In this document: positions 47,590 to 56,396 of the stretch, piece after piece | Layout of the letters: each line of letters begins with the position of its first letter | Position numbering within the stretch: the first letter of the stretch is position 1 | Assembly (NCBI RefSeq): GCF_028682475.1 | Contig: NZ_JANHLE010000015.1 | Coordinates: forward strand, 1 to 64,000 | From: Pseudomonas putida | GTDB taxonomy: Bacteria; Pseudomonadota; Gammaproteobacteria; Pseudomonadales; Pseudomonadaceae | Length of the DNA: 64,000 bases | Reading direction: 5' to 3' | Made by a program: the position numbers and the translations under genes | The notes under the pieces: model-generated | What the model was told of the DNA's origin: nothing | The model's database searches: none | What the model saw: the letters and a program-made list of their open reading frames with translations, nothing else

Positions 47590-50208
47590 ATGAAAAGCGC
47601 AGAAATCCGTGAAGCCTTCCTTCGCTTCTTCGAAGAGCAGGGACATACCCGAGTTGCCTCCAGCTCCTTGATTCCGGGCAACGACCCGACCCTGCTGTTC
47701 ACCAACGCGGGGATGAACCAGTTCAAGGACTGCTTCCTTGGCCAGGAAAAGCGCGCCTACACCCGCGCGACCAGCAGCCAGAAGTGCGTGCGCGCCGGTG
47801 GCAAGAACAGCGACCTGGAAAACGTCGGCTACACCGCCCGTCACCACACCTTCTTCGAAATGCTGGGTAACTTCAGCTTCGGTGACTACTTCAAGAAAGA
47901 TGCGATCACCTACGCCTGGACCTTCCTGACCAAGGTGCTGGGCCTGCCGGAAGAAAAGCTCTGGGTCACCGTCTATGCCAGCGATGACGAGGCATACGAC
48001 ATCTGGACCCAGGAAATTGGCGTCCCGGCCGAGCGCATGGTGCGCATTGGCGACAACAAAGGCGCGCCGTACGCCTCCGACAACTTCTGGACCATGGGCG
48101 ATACCGGCCCGTGCGGTCCTTGCACCGAGATCTTCTACGATCACGGCCCGGACATCTGGGGCGGCCCACCCGGCTCGCCGGAAGAAGACGGTGACCGTTA
48201 CATCGAGATCTGGAACAACGTCTTCATGCAGTTCAACCGCACCGCTGACGGCGTGCTGCACCCGCTGCCGGCACCGTCGGTGGACACCGGCATGGGCCTG
48301 GAGCGCATCAGCGCGGTCATGCAGCACGTGCACTCGAACTACGAGATCGACCTGTTCCGTAGTCTGCTCGAAGCTTCTGCCGCCGCCATCGGCTGCAAGA
48401 ACGAAGAGCAGTCGTCGCTCAAGGTGGTGTCCGACCACATCCGTTCATGCGGCTTCCTGATTGCCGACGGCGTGCTGCCGTCCAACGAAGGTCGCGGTTA
48501 CGTACTGCGCCGGATCATTCGTCGTGCCTGCCGTCACGGCAACAAGCTGGGCGCCACCGGCAGCTTCTTCTACAAGATCGTTGCCGCGCTGGTCGCCGAG
48601 ATGGGCGAAGCCTTCCCTGAGCTCAAGCAGCAACAGGCCAACATCGAGCGCGTGCTCAAGGCTGAAGAAGAGCAGTTCGCCAAGACCCTGGAGCAAGGCC
48701 TGAAGATCCTCGAGCAGGATCTGGCCGAGCTTAAAGGCAGCGTGGTTCCAGGTGACGTGGTGTTCAAGCTCTATGACACCTACGGCTTCCCGATGGACCT
48801 GACCGCCGACATCGCTCGCGAGCGCGAGCTGACCATCGACGAAGAAGGTTTTGAGCGCGAGATGGAAGCGCAGCGTGAGCGCGCGCGTTCCGCCAGCGCC
48901 TTTGGCCTGGACTACAACACCCTGGTCAAAGTCGATGTAGCCACCGAGTTCACCGGCTACACCAGCACCGAAGGCGAAGCGAACATCGTTGCTCTTTATA
49001 AGGACGGCAAAGTCGTCGAGCAACTGGCTGAAGGCGAGCAGGGCGTGGTGATCCTCGACCGCACGCCGTTCTACGCCGAATCCGGTGGCCAGGTCGGTGA
49101 CACCGGTTACCTGCAAGCCGCCAATGTACGCTTCGATGTGCGCGACACCACCAAGACCGGTGGCGCCTTCCTGCACCACGGCGTAGTCGCCAGCGGCACG
49201 CTGGTGGTCGGCTCCAAGGTTCAGGCCAAGGTCGATGCCGATGTGCAGCACGCCACTTCGCTGAACCACTCCGCTACTCACCTGCTGCATGCAGCCTTGC
49301 GTCAGGTGCTGGGCGATCACGTACAACAGAAAGGCTCGCTGGTCGACAGCCAGCGCCTGCGTTTCGACTTCAGCCACTTCGAAGCGGTCAAGCCGGAGCA
49401 GCTCAAGGCTCTGGAAGACATCGTCAACCGCGAAGTGCGCAAGAACTCCGAGGTGCAAACCGAAGAGACCGATATCGATACCGCCAAGCAGAAGGGCGCC
49501 ATGGCGCTGTTCGGCGAGAAGTACGGCGACAGCGTGCGCGTCCTGAGCATGGGCGGTGATTTCTCCGTCGAGCTGTGCGGTGGTATCCACGCCAAGCGTA
49601 CCGGTGATATCGGCCTGCTCAAGATCATCAGCGAAGGCGGTGTGGCCTCCGGTGTGCGCCGTATCGAAGCGGTGACCGGCGAGGCGGCACTGGCTTACCT
49701 CAATGCTGCCGAAGAGCAACTCAAGGAAGCCGCGCAGCTGGTCAAAGGCAGTCGCGACAACCTGATCGACAAGCTGTCGGCGGTGCTCGAGCGCAACCGC
49801 CAGCTGGAAAAACAGCTGGAGCAACTGCAGGCCAAGGCCGCCAGTGCTGCCGGTGACGACCTTTCCAACTCGGCTGTCGAGGTCAAGGGCGTCAAGGTCC
49901 TGGCTGCACGCCTGGATGGTCAGGACGGCAAGGCGCTGCTGGCGCTGGTCGATCAGCTGAAGAACAAACTCGGCCGCGCAGTGATCCTGCTCGGCAGTGT
50001 CCATGAGGAAAAGGTCGTACTGGTTGCCGGTGTGACCAAGGACCTGACTGGCCAACTCAAAGCCGGTGATTTGATGAAGCAAGCCGCTGCCGCAGTGGGC
50101 GGCAAGGGTGGCGGTCGTCCGGACATGGCGCAAGGTGGTGGCGTTGATACCGCCGCGCTGGACAATGCGCTGGCCTTGACCGTGCCATTTGTGGAGCAGG
50201 GCGTTTAA
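47590..50208 (+). CDS. alaS: Alanine-tRNA ligase
   Basis: The 872-residue class II alanyl-tRNA synthetase. The catalytic core begins [21 protein letters not shown] and includes motif 2 ([19 protein letters not shown]). The editing domain has its zinc ligands in [11 protein letters not shown] (about 560-568) and [11 protein letters not shown] (about 662-666). The C-terminal DHHA1/C-Ala domain ends [12 protein letters not shown]. Length is normal. The ATG at 47590 follows GGAAG. Confidence 0.98.
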   Translation: MKSAEIREAFLRFFEEQGHTRVASSSLIPGNDPTLLFTNAGMNQFKDCFLGQEKRAYTRATSSQKCVRAGGKNSDLENVGYTARHHTFFEMLGNFSFGDYFKKDAITYAWTFLTKVLGLPEEKLWVTVYASDDEAYDIWTQEIGVPAERMVRIGDNKGAPYASDNFWTMGDTGPCGPCTEIFYDHGPDIWGGPPGSPEEDGDRYIEIWNNVFMQFNRTADGVLHPLPAPSVDTGMGLERISAVMQHVHSNYEIDLFRSLLEASAAAIGCKNEEQSSLKVVSDHIRSCGFLIADGVLPSNEGRGYVLRRIIRRACRHGNKLGATGSFFYKIVAALVAEMGEAFPELKQQQANIERVLKAEEEQFAKTLEQGLKILEQDLAELKGSVVPGDVVFKLYDTYGFPMDLTADIARERELTIDEEGFEREMEAQRERARSASAFGLDYNTLVKVDVATEFTGYTSTEGEANIVALYKDGKVVEQLAEGEQGVVILDRTPFYAESGGQVGDTGYLQAANVRFDVRDTTKTGGAFLHHGVVASGTLVVGSKVQAKVDADVQHATSLNHSATHLLHAALRQVLGDHVQQKGSLVDSQRLRFDFSHFEAVKPEQLKALEDIVNREVRKNSEVQTEETDIDTAKQKGAMALFGEKYGDSVRVLSMGGDFSVELCGGIHAKRTGDIGLLKIISEGGVASGVRRIEAVTGEAALAYLNAAEEQLKEAAQLVKGSRDNLIDKLSAVLERNRQLEKQLEQLQAKAASAAGDDLSNSAVEVKGVKVLAARLDGQDGKALLALVDQLKNKLGRAVILLGSVHEEKVVLVAGVTKDLTGQLKAGDLMKQAAAAVGGKGGGRPDMAQGGGVDTAALDNALALTVPFVEQGV

Positions 50209-50296
50209 GGCGCTGTTTGGCCCGTCGTCTAGTGGCGGGCCATGGCGTCGTTTGAATGTTTATTGGGTGCCCTTCATGGGCTGAGGCGGCTTTGAA

Positions 50297-51532
50297 ATGG
50301 CGTTGATCGTACAGAAATTTGGCGGCACTTCGGTCGGCACGGTCGAGCGAATCGAGCAGGTTGCCGACAAGGTCAAGAAATTCCGCGAGGCCGGCGATGA
50401 CCTGGTGGTCGTGCTGTCGGCGATGAGTGGCGAAACCAATCGCCTGATCGACCTGGCCAAGCAGATCAGTGATCAGCCGGTTCCGCGTGAGCTGGATGTG
50501 ATCGTGTCCACCGGTGAGCAGGTGACCATCGCCTTGTTGGCCATGGCCCTGATGAAGCGGGGGATTCCTGCGGTGTCGTACACCGGCAACCAGGTGCGCA
50601 TCCTCACTGACAGCGCGCACAACAAGGCGCGCATCCTGCAGATCGACGACCAGAAGATTCGTGCCGATATCAAGGCCGGTCGCGTGGTGGTGGTCGCAGG
50701 CTTCCAGGGGGTGGACGAGCACGGCAACATCACCACGCTCGGTCGCGGTGGCTCCGACACTACCGGTGTTGCCCTGGCGGCTGCCCTGAAGGCGGACGAG
50801 TGCCAGATCTACACCGACGTCGATGGTGTCTACACCACCGATCCGCGTGTGGTGGCCCAGGCACAGCGCCTGGACAAGATCACCTTCGAAGAGATGCTGG
50901 AAATGGCCAGCCTCGGTTCCAAGGTCCTGCAGATCCGTGCCGTCGAGTTCGCCGGCAAGTACAACGTTCCGCTGCGCGTGCTGCACAGCTTCCAGGAGGG
51001 TCCGGGTACCCTCATTACTATTGATGAAGAGGAATCCATGGAACAGCCGATCATTTCCGGCATCGCCTTCAATCGCGATGAAGCCAAGCTGACCATTCGC
51101 GGCGTGCCGGATACCCCGGGCGTTGCCTTCAAGATCCTCGGTCCGATCAGCGCCGCAAATATTGAAGTCGACATGATCGTGCAGAACGTTTCGCACGATA
51201 ACACCACCGACTTCACCTTCACCGTGCACCGCAACGACTACGACAAGGCCCACAAGGTCCTGGACAAAACCGCCGAGGAGCTCAACGCTCGCGAAGTGGT
51301 GGGCGACACCAACATCGCCAAGGTCTCGATCGTTGGCGTTGGCATGCGTTCCCATGCCGGTGTTGCCAGCCGCATGTTCGAAGCCCTGGCTAAAGAGAGC
51401 ATCAACATCCAGATGATCTCCACCTCCGAGATCAAGGTCTCGGTAGTGATCGAAGAGAAGTACCTGGAGCTGGCGGTACGCGCCCTGCATACCGCTTTCG
51501 AACTGGACGCCCCTACCCGACAGGGTGAGTAA
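50297..51532 (+). CDS. lysC: Aspartate kinase LysC
   Basis: A 411-residue aspartokinase, the first step to lysine, threonine and methionine. KFGGTSVG at the N-terminus, VVVVAGFQGVDEHGNITTLGRGGSDTT and the YTDVDGVYTTDPRVV loop are diagnostic. Two ACT domains in the last 165 residues bind lysine and threonine for feedback. An internal ATG at 51038 with GAGGA just before it could start a separate beta subunit. The gene lies between alaS and rsmA as in other pseudomonads. Confidence 0.97.
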   Translation: MALIVQKFGGTSVGTVERIEQVADKVKKFREAGDDLVVVLSAMSGETNRLIDLAKQISDQPVPRELDVIVSTGEQVTIALLAMALMKRGIPAVSYTGNQVRILTDSAHNKARILQIDDQKIRADIKAGRVVVVAGFQGVDEHGNITTLGRGGSDTTGVALAAALKADECQIYTDVDGVYTTDPRVVAQAQRLDKITFEEMLEMASLGSKVLQIRAVEFAGKYNVPLRVLHSFQEGPGTLITIDEEESMEQPIISGIAFNRDEAKLTIRGVPDTPGVAFKILGPISAANIEVDMIVQNVSHDNTTDFTFTVHRNDYDKAHKVLDKTAEELNAREVVGDTNIAKVSIVGVGMRSHAGVASRMFEALAKESINIQMISTSEIKVSVVIEEKYLELAVRALHTAFELDAPTRQGE

Positions 51533-51543
51533 GGCGTTGCCTC

Positions 51544-51568
51544 AAGGGCGCGGCTATGCCGCGCCCTT
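51544..51568 (+). terminator. lysC terminator-like hairpin
   Basis: AAGGGCGCGG-CTATG-CCGCGCCCTT is a perfect 10-bp stem 11 bases after the lysC stop. Only a short T run follows, so some read-through to rsmA is possible. Confidence 0.7.
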
Positions 51569-51715
51569 TGCATTTCTGGCGGGTGTGAGAAATCTGTCGT
51601 TTTACTCGCGCTAGTCAATACTTAGGCGTAGGTCGGTGGCCGTCACAGGCTGAAGGCTGAAGCCCTTTTTTTTGCAGACTGTTGTCCCTGAACTGAATTT
51701 CGTGAGGAGAAAGGT

Positions 51716-51904
51716 ATGTTGATTCTGACTCGTCGGTGCGCCGAGAGCTTGATCATTGGCGACGGCGAAATCACTGTGACCGTGCTCGGCGTCAAAGGAA
51801 ACCAGGTGCGAATCGGTGTAAACGCCCCTAAAGAAGTGGCCGTCCACCGCGAGGAAATCTACCTGCGGATCAAGAAAGAGAAGGACGAAGAACCAAGCCA
51901 TTAA
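51716..51904 (+). CDS. rsmA: Carbon storage / secondary metabolism regulator RsmA (CsrA family)
   Basis: A 62-residue RNA-binding dimer of the CsrA family that blocks translation at GGA-containing leaders and is itself titrated by Rsm small RNAs. It begins [20 protein letters not shown], and the RNA-contacting R44 region is [12 protein letters not shown]. The start follows GAGGAGAAAGGT. The location after lysC and before tRNA-Ser identifies it as rsmA rather than rsmE or rsmI. Confidence 0.97.
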   Translation: MLILTRRCAESLIIGDGEITVTVLGVKGNQVRIGVNAPKEVAVHREEIYLRIKKEKDEEPSH

Positions 51905-51933
51905 TTTTTATCGAGTTTTTTTCAAAAAAGAGT

Positions 51934-51962
51934 TTGCAAACGGGGAAAGCTCTGGTTATTAT
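51934..51962 (+). promoter_or_regulatory. tRNA-Ser promoter
   Basis: TTGCAA (51934-51939) and TATTAT (51957-51962) with a 17-base spacer, followed by a GC-rich GCCCCG discriminator of the kind seen at stable-RNA promoters. Confidence 0.75.
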
Positions 51963-51976
51963 ACGCCCCGTGTTGC

Positions 51977-52067
51977 GGAGAGGTGGCCGAGTGGCCGAAG
52001 GCGCTCCCCTGCTAAGGGAGTATACCTCACAAGGGTATCGGGGGTTCGAATCCCCCCTTCTCCGCCA
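51977..52067 (+). tRNA. tRNA-Ser(GCT)
   Basis: A 91-base serine tRNA with the long variable arm. The acceptor strands GGAGAGG and CTTCTCC pair, the anticodon loop is CTGCTAA (anticodon GCT), the T loop is TTCGAAT, and CCA is encoded. Confidence 0.97.
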
Positions 52068-52133
52068 TTATTCATGTAGGACGCTGTAATCTGCCTGAAT
52101 CGCCTAAGTCGTTGAAATTAAACGAAAAAGTGG

Positions 52134-52161
52134 TTGGCAAAAAGATTTAGCGGCCTATAAT
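52134..52161 (+). promoter_or_regulatory. Promoter of the tRNA-Arg cluster
   Basis: TTGGCA (52134-52139) and a perfect TATAAT (52156-52161) with a 16-base spacer, just before the first tRNA-Arg. Confidence 0.8.
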
Positions 52162-52175
52162 GCGCGGTAACAAAT

Positions 52176-52252
52176 GCACTCATAGCTCAGCTGGATAGAG
52201 TACTCGGCTACGAACCGAGCGGTCGGAGGTTCGAATCCTCCTGAGTGCACCA
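52176..52252 (+). tRNA. tRNA-Arg(ACG), copy 1
   Basis: A 77-base tRNA with acceptor GCACTCA/TGAGTGC, anticodon loop CTACGAA (anticodon ACG, the A being edited to inosine) and encoded CCA. Confidence 0.97.
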
Positions 52253-52258
52253 TACGAC

Positions 52259-52287
52259 GAAGCGGTTTTCATCTAGAAAGCTGCTTC
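52259..52287 (+). repeat. Spacer hairpin 1 between tRNA-Arg genes
   Basis: GAAGCGGTTTTC and GAAAGCTGCTTC can form a continuous 12-bp stem (two G-U pairs) around a 5-base loop. The same hairpin, with paired substitutions, occurs 154 bases further on. Confidence 0.75.
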
Positions 52288-52329
52288 AGCTTCAACCAGA
52301 GGTGATCTGGTCCATCAAGCGCCAACCCT

Positions 52330-52406
52330 GCACTCATAGCTCAGCTGGATAGAGTACTCGGCTACGAACCGAGCGGTCGGAGGTTCGAATCCTCCTGAGT
52401 GCACCA
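52330..52406 (+). tRNA. tRNA-Arg(ACG), copy 2
   Basis: Identical in sequence to copy 1 and displaced by exactly 154 bases; anticodon ACG and encoded CCA. Confidence 0.97.
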
Positions 52407-52412
52407 TACGAC

Positions 52413-52441
52413 GAAACAGTTTTCATCTTGAAAGTTGTTTC
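52413..52441 (+). repeat. Spacer hairpin 2 between tRNA-Arg genes
   Basis: GAAACAGTTTTC and GAAAGTTGTTTC form the counterpart of spacer hairpin 1. Substitutions in the stem keep all 12 pairs; one position changes from G-C to A-T on both sides. Confidence 0.75.
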
Positions 52442-52483
52442 AGCTTCAACCAGAGGTGACCTGGTCCATCAAGCGCCAACCCT

Positions 52484-52560
52484 GCACTCATAGCTCAGCT
52501 GGATAGAGTACTCGGCTACGAACCGAGCGGTCGGAGGTTCGAATCCTCCTGAGTGCACCA
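52484..52560 (+). tRNA. tRNA-Arg(ACG), copy 3
   Basis: Identical to copies 1 and 2, again displaced by 154 bases. It is followed by a terminator instead of a third spacer. Confidence 0.97.
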
Positions 52561-52568
52561 TACAACAG

Positions 52569-52596
52569 AAAGCCCGCCTACTCAGGCGGGCTTTTT
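52569..52596 (+). terminator. tRNA cluster intrinsic terminator
   Basis: AAAGCCCGCCT and AGGCGGGCTTT form an 11-bp stem with a 4-base loop and a T tract, 8 bases after the last tRNA. Confidence 0.95.
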
Positions 52597-52892
52597 GCTT
52601 TTCTGCGTTCTGTGTTTTTCTTCCTGACATGTGTTTTTTTTATCTTGGTCGCCGTCGCACTGATAGTGGCCGAGATTGTCCTGACGATGTCTCGCAAACG
52701 ATTGTTCTAACCACGATTTTTTCAGCCCCCTGACAGCTCAAGCGGTGTATGATTGCGCCCGTCAGCCCCGCCGGGGCTTGTGGAAAACCACCATGGACTT
52801 ACCCAGTAGTTACTCAATAGCAAGTTTTGCCAATCAAGATCTGACTGATTGATTCTCCCGGCGTGCTCCGCTGCTGGGAGTGGAGTTCGCCT

Positions 52893-54335
52893 ATGACTGA
52901 AATCGAAGTAAAAAAGACGCAAGAGAGCTTGCAGGATCGCCTGGCTCAGGTGGTCGAACTGCTGCAGCGTCAACGCGTGGTCGAAGACCTGACCCACCGT
53001 CAGGAAGGTCATCACCATGACCTGGTAGAAAACCTCGTTCACCGCCAGAACCTCGTCGAGCTGCAGCGCAAGCTCGATGACCTGCACTCCGCTGACGTCG
53101 CCTACATTCTCGAAGCCTTGCCCCTGGACGACCGCCTGACGGTCTGGCAGCTGGTCAAGGCCGAGCGCGATGGCGACATCCTCCTGGAAGTATCCGACTC
53201 GGTTCGTGAAACCCTGATCGCCGACATGGACGATCATGAGCTGCTCGCCGCCGCCAAGGAGATGGACGCCGACGAACTGGCCGACCTGGCGCCAGAGCTG
53301 CCTCGTGACGTTGTCCATGAGCTGATGGAAACCCTCGATGCCCAGCAGCGTGAGCGCGTCCGCTCCGCGCTGAGCTATGACGAGGAGCAGGTCGGTGCGC
53401 TGATGGACTTCGAGATGGTCACCATCCGTGAAGACGTCAGCCTGGAGGTGGTGCTGCGTTACCTGCGCCGGCTCAAGGAGCTGCCAGGGCATACCGACAA
53501 ACTCTTTGTGGTCGATTACGACGGCATCCTCAAGGGTGTGCTGCCGATCAAGCGCCTGCTGGTCAACGACCCCGAGAAGCAGGTGGCCGAAGTCATGGCC
53601 GATGACCCGGTGGTGTTCCAGCCGGAAGAAGACGCTTACGACGCCGCGCAGGCGTTCGAGCGTTACGACCTGGTATCGGCACCGGTCGTGGACAAGAACG
53701 GTCGCCTGATCGGCCGTCTGACCATCGATGAGATGGTCGACCTGATTCGTGAGGAAAGCGAGACCGAAGTGCTGAACATGGCCGGTCTGCGCGAAGAGGA
53801 AGACATCTTTGCTTCGGTCTGGCGCTCGTTGCGTAACCGTTGGGCGTGGCTGGCGATCAACCTGATTACTGCATTTGTCGCTTCGCGGGTGATCGGCCTG
53901 TTCGAAGGCTCGATCGAGAAGCTGGTAGCGCTGGCGGCACTGATGCCGATCGTAGCGGGTATCGGCGGCAACTCCGGCAACCAGACCATCACCATGATTG
54001 TGCGTGCCATGGCGCTCGACCAGGTCAGCCCTGGCAACACTACGCGGCTGATGCGCAAGGAGCTGGCGGTGGCCTTGATCAATGGCCTGGTATGGGGCGG
54101 TGTGATCGGTGTGGTGGCGTATCTGTTGTATGGCAGCTGGTCGCTGGGTGTGGTGATGACCGCGGCAATGACTCTCAATCTATTGCTTGCGGCACTGATG
54201 GGCGTATTGATTCCAATGACCCTGGCACGCCTGGGGCGCGATCCGGCCATGGGTGCCAGTGTGATGATCACGGCCATGACCGACAGTGGCGGGTTCTTTA
54301 TCTTCCTTGGCCTTGCAACCATCTTCCTCTTGTAA
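52893..54335 (+). CDS. mgtE: Magnesium transporter MgtE
   Basis: A 480-residue Mg2+ channel. The N-terminal superhelical domain (about 30-160) and two CBS domains (about 165-290) form the Mg2+-sensing gate and are rich in acidic residues. Five transmembrane helices follow from about 315, with the pore motifs PIVAGIGGNSGNQT and the C-terminal MTDSGGFFIFLGLA. The ATG at 52893 follows GGAG. The 300 bases upstream hold two GC-rich hairpins (near 52761-52778 and 52856-52880) but no recognisable magnesium riboswitch. Confidence 0.95.
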   Translation: MTEIEVKKTQESLQDRLAQVVELLQRQRVVEDLTHRQEGHHHDLVENLVHRQNLVELQRKLDDLHSADVAYILEALPLDDRLTVWQLVKAERDGDILLEVSDSVRETLIADMDDHELLAAAKEMDADELADLAPELPRDVVHELMETLDAQQRERVRSALSYDEEQVGALMDFEMVTIREDVSLEVVLRYLRRLKELPGHTDKLFVVDYDGILKGVLPIKRLLVNDPEKQVAEVMADDPVVFQPEEDAYDAAQAFERYDLVSAPVVDKNGRLIGRLTIDEMVDLIREESETEVLNMAGLREEEDIFASVWRSLRNRWAWLAINLITAFVASRVIGLFEGSIEKLVALAALMPIVAGIGGNSGNQTITMIVRAMALDQVSPGNTTRLMRKELAVALINGLVWGGVIGVVAYLLYGSWSLGVVMTAAMTLNLLLAALMGVLIPMTLARLGRDPAMGASVMITAMTDSGGFFIFLGLATIFLL

Positions 54336-54353
54336 GGGCTGCAGCCCAGACAC

Positions 54354-54383
54354 AAAAAAAGCCAGCATTCGCTAGCTTTTTTT
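54354..54383. terminator. Bidirectional terminator between mgtE and amrZ
   Basis: AAAAAAAGCCAGC-ATTC-GCTAGCTTTTTTT has A and T tracts on both flanks and one mismatch in the stem, so it can serve both convergent genes. Confidence 0.85.
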
Positions 54384-54401
54384 ATTGCGGCGGGCAGTGA
54401 A

Positions 54402-54728
54402 TCAGGAGGCGTCCGCGGCCATCTCGACGTCGTGAGCAATCAAGGCTACCAGCGCGTTCTGCTGGCGATGGGAAAGTTGGCGGAAGCGTTGCAGCAATTC
54501 ACGTTCGTGCAGCGACAGCTCCGGGCTGTCCAGGCGCATGCTCAGCTCGTCACCCAGGGCTCCTTCCTGGATCAGGCTCTGCTCCAGGCGGGCGATGATC
54601 TCCGAGTTCATGCTGCGATGGTGGTGGCGCGCTACTTCGGCAATGCGCTCACGCATTCCGTCGGGGAGGCGGACGACGAATTTGTCAGCGGTGCGGCTAG
54701 AGTAAACAGCCTGTTTCATTGGGCGCAT
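54402..54728 (-). CDS. amrZ: Ribbon-helix-helix regulator AmrZ
   Basis: A 108-residue Arc-family DNA-binding protein that controls alginate, motility, c-di-GMP and biofilm genes in pseudomonads. The beta-strand contact region is [20 protein letters not shown] and the helices contain [18 protein letters not shown]. The C-terminal tetramer domain [20 protein letters not shown] is nearly that of P. aeruginosa AmrZ, with equal length. The start at 54728 ([17 protein letters not shown]) is set by this match; no clear ribosome site precedes it. Confidence 0.95.
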   Translation of the reverse strand: MRPMKQAVYSSRTADKFVVRLPDGMRERIAEVARHHHRSMNSEIIARLEQSLIQEGALGDELSMRLDSPELSLHERELLQRFRQLSHRQQNALVALIAHDVEMAADAS

Positions 54729-54799
54729 ATAATTGACCGGTTTTAGTTCAGGGGAAGCGGTTCTCGAAATTGGCCGCACGATCTCAGTACGACCATCAC

Positions 54800-54858
54800 G
54801 GCGACAAAATGTTCAACCTGAATTGTGAATGAGGTGTGAATCATGCCTCATTGTCGCC
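54800..54858. repeat. Nested inverted repeat upstream of amrZ
   Basis: The outer arms are GGCGACAA (54800-54807) and TTGTCGCC (54851-54858). The inner arms are TGAGG (54830-54834) and CCTCA (54846-54850), adjacent to the outer right arm. The structure lies 72-130 bases before the amrZ start and may be an operator or a leader RNA fold. The surrounding 327 bases (54729-55055) hold no gene. Confidence 0.5.
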
Positions 54859-55055
54859 GGTTCCTTGGCGTCAATTCTGTGACAAATATTGAACCGGATG
54901 GAGGCGTTTTGCCAGTACCAATTATCAGAAATGAGCACTGGTTTGAAAAGTTTTCATTTTTCATTAAGCGCTCCGTCGCTGTCTTTGCCATCACCTGCTG
55001 GTAACAGGCGAAAAAGGCCGTTGAAAGCGTCTAGAATGCGCAGGCTTCCTTACCG

Positions 55056-55667
55056 ATGAGCATAGTGGCTATGCAGCATGACGCAAGCGCCGCGCCCCGT
55101 ACAGCACTCCCTGGGCGCCTGGTTTATTTGATGGGGCCTTCCGGCTCCGGCAAGGACTCGCTGATTGATGCCGCCCGGGAAGCCTTGGCGACTCACCATG
55201 TGGCAGTCGCCCGGCGGGTGATCACCCGTTCGGCTGAGGCCAAGGGTGAGGATGCCGTTGGCGTTTCGCCCGAGCGTTTTGCACACATGCGTGCTGCGGG
55301 TGACTTTGCCTTGCACTGGCGGGCCAATGGTCTGGACTATGGCATCCCAGCGCAGATCGACCACTGGTTGCAGCAGGGGCGGAGTGTGTTGGTCAATGGC
55401 TCGCGCGCACATCTGGCTGAGGCGCGGCAACGTTATCCTGATCTTCTGGCGGTATTGCTGACCGTCGAGCCGCAGGTATTGCGTCAGCGCCTGCTCGCCC
55501 GTGGCCGGGAGAGCCTGGAGGATATCGAGCGTCGTCTGGCGCGCAGCCAGCAACTGCAGTTGCCTGGTGAGGATGTGTACCTGCTGGATAACTCCGCCCG
55601 GCTCGATGACACCGTGGCACGGTTGCTCGAGTTTCTGCGTGAGCAGGGTCTGCTGGCTGGCCGTTGA
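55056..55667 (+). CDS. phnN: Ribose 1,5-bisphosphokinase PhnN
   Basis: A 203-residue guanylate-kinase-like enzyme that phosphorylates ribose 1,5-bisphosphate to PRPP. The P-loop is GPSGSGKDS near 27-35. RRVITRSAEAKGED, HWRANGLDYGIP and LVNGSRAHL are PhnN-type substrate and lid motifs. Two possible starts exist, 55056 and 55071 (MQHDASAAPR). No other phosphonate (phn) genes are present, so it may serve nucleotide metabolism as a single gene. Confidence 0.9.
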   Translation: MSIVAMQHDASAAPRTALPGRLVYLMGPSGSGKDSLIDAAREALATHHVAVARRVITRSAEAKGEDAVGVSPERFAHMRAAGDFALHWRANGLDYGIPAQIDHWLQQGRSVLVNGSRAHLAEARQRYPDLLAVLLTVEPQVLRQRLLARGRESLEDIERRLARSQQLQLPGEDVYLLDNSARLDDTVARLLEFLREQGLLAGR

Positions 55668-55670
55668 GGC

Positions 55671-55886
55671 TTAGAAGATCAGCCGCTGTCCGGCTGCGGG
55701 TTGTAGTCTGGGCTGCTGGATCGAGGCCGGCAGCGTTTCTGCAGCGGTGTCGAACTTGATCAGATGTGGCGTCATCGCCGACGCGGCTTCGGCTGGAGAC
55801 GTTACCACAGTGCCCTGCGGTTGCAGGACCAAGGCTGCCAGTACAGCCAAGGCCAGGGCGTTGAGTAAAAGCAGTGTGCGGTTCAT
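55671..55886 (-). CDS. Small exported or membrane-anchored protein (71 aa)
   Basis: A 71-residue protein with a strongly hydrophobic N-terminus (about 3-21, LLLLNALALAVLAALVLQP) that is a signal peptide or membrane anchor, followed by a short polar region ending LQPAAGQRLIF. The ATG at 55886 follows GGAG. I recognise no family. Its stop is 3 bases from that of convergent phnN. A long inverted repeat lies about 130 bases upstream. Confidence 0.65.
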   Translation of the reverse strand: MNRTLLLLNALALAVLAALVLQPQGTVVTSPAEAASAMTPHLIKFDTAAETLPASIQQPRLQPAAGQRLIF

Positions 55887-56018
55887 CAGGCATTCTCCAC
55901 AGCAGTGAAGGGCGGTTGCCGGGCGCTTTTTTATCGAATTGCACGCTGCATGCCAGCCGTTTTCTGGTTTTTTATTTTTTAAAATCAATTACTTATGTGG
56001 CTTTTGATGTGCGGTTTC

Positions 56019-56064
56019 CGTGCATTTTGCAATAATGGCTCACTGCCTTGTTGCAAAATGCACG
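56019..56064. repeat. 14-bp perfect inverted repeat
   Basis: CGTGCATTTTGCAA (56019-56032) and TTGCAAAATGCACG (56051-56064) are exact complements around an 18-base loop. They lie in a 300-base gap (55887-56187) between the 71-aa gene and tRNA-Arg, with no T tract. The role is unknown. Confidence 0.8.
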
Positions 56065-56187
56065 ATCCTCATCGCCAGCGCGCTAAAAGCTACAGCTAAA
56101 AAGCCCCACGGATGACATGACAAATGCCGGTATGCTGGTTAACATGCACGCCGTCCTCCGTCGTGCAACGCTCGTTGCCGGCTCTGT

Positions 56188-56264
56188 GTCTCAGTAGCTC
56201 AATTGGATAGAGCATCCCCCTCCTAAGGGGAAGGTTGGCAGTTCGAACCTGCCCTGGGACACCA
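56188..56264 (+). tRNA. tRNA-Arg(CCT)
   Basis: A 77-base tRNA with acceptor GTCTCAG/CTGGGAC, anticodon loop CTCCTAA (anticodon CCT), T loop TTCGAAC and encoded CCA. Confidence 0.97.
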
Positions 56265-56343
56265 TCTTGATCAAAACCTCTTCGCCTTTGTGCTGGTGTC
56301 GGCAGACCGCAATGGATCAGCTCGAAATAAAACCTGTTGCCTT

Positions 56344-56383
56344 TAATATATGGATATCCGTATATTCGATTATCCATATATTA
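56344..56383. promoter_or_regulatory. ars operator (ArsR site)
   Basis: A perfect 13-bp inverted repeat, TAATATATGGATA (56344-56356) and TATCCATATATTA (56371-56383), with a 14-base spacer that contains TATATT. It lies 13 bases before arsR. Dyads of this kind, overlapping the promoter, are typical ArsR operators. Confidence 0.75.
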
Positions 56384-56396
56384 AAAGGTGTGCCGA

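Noticed and set aside
48445-50133. A 562-codon open frame antisense to alaS
   Set aside because: It is a by-product of codon bias in alaS, with no family features.
52176-52560. CRISPR-like array (regular 154-base repeats)
   Set aside because: The repeated units are complete tRNA genes with related, not unique, spacers.
52596-52892. Magnesium riboswitch upstream of mgtE
   Set aside because: Only short GC-rich hairpins are visible; no M-box or mgtA-type conserved sequence could be recognised.
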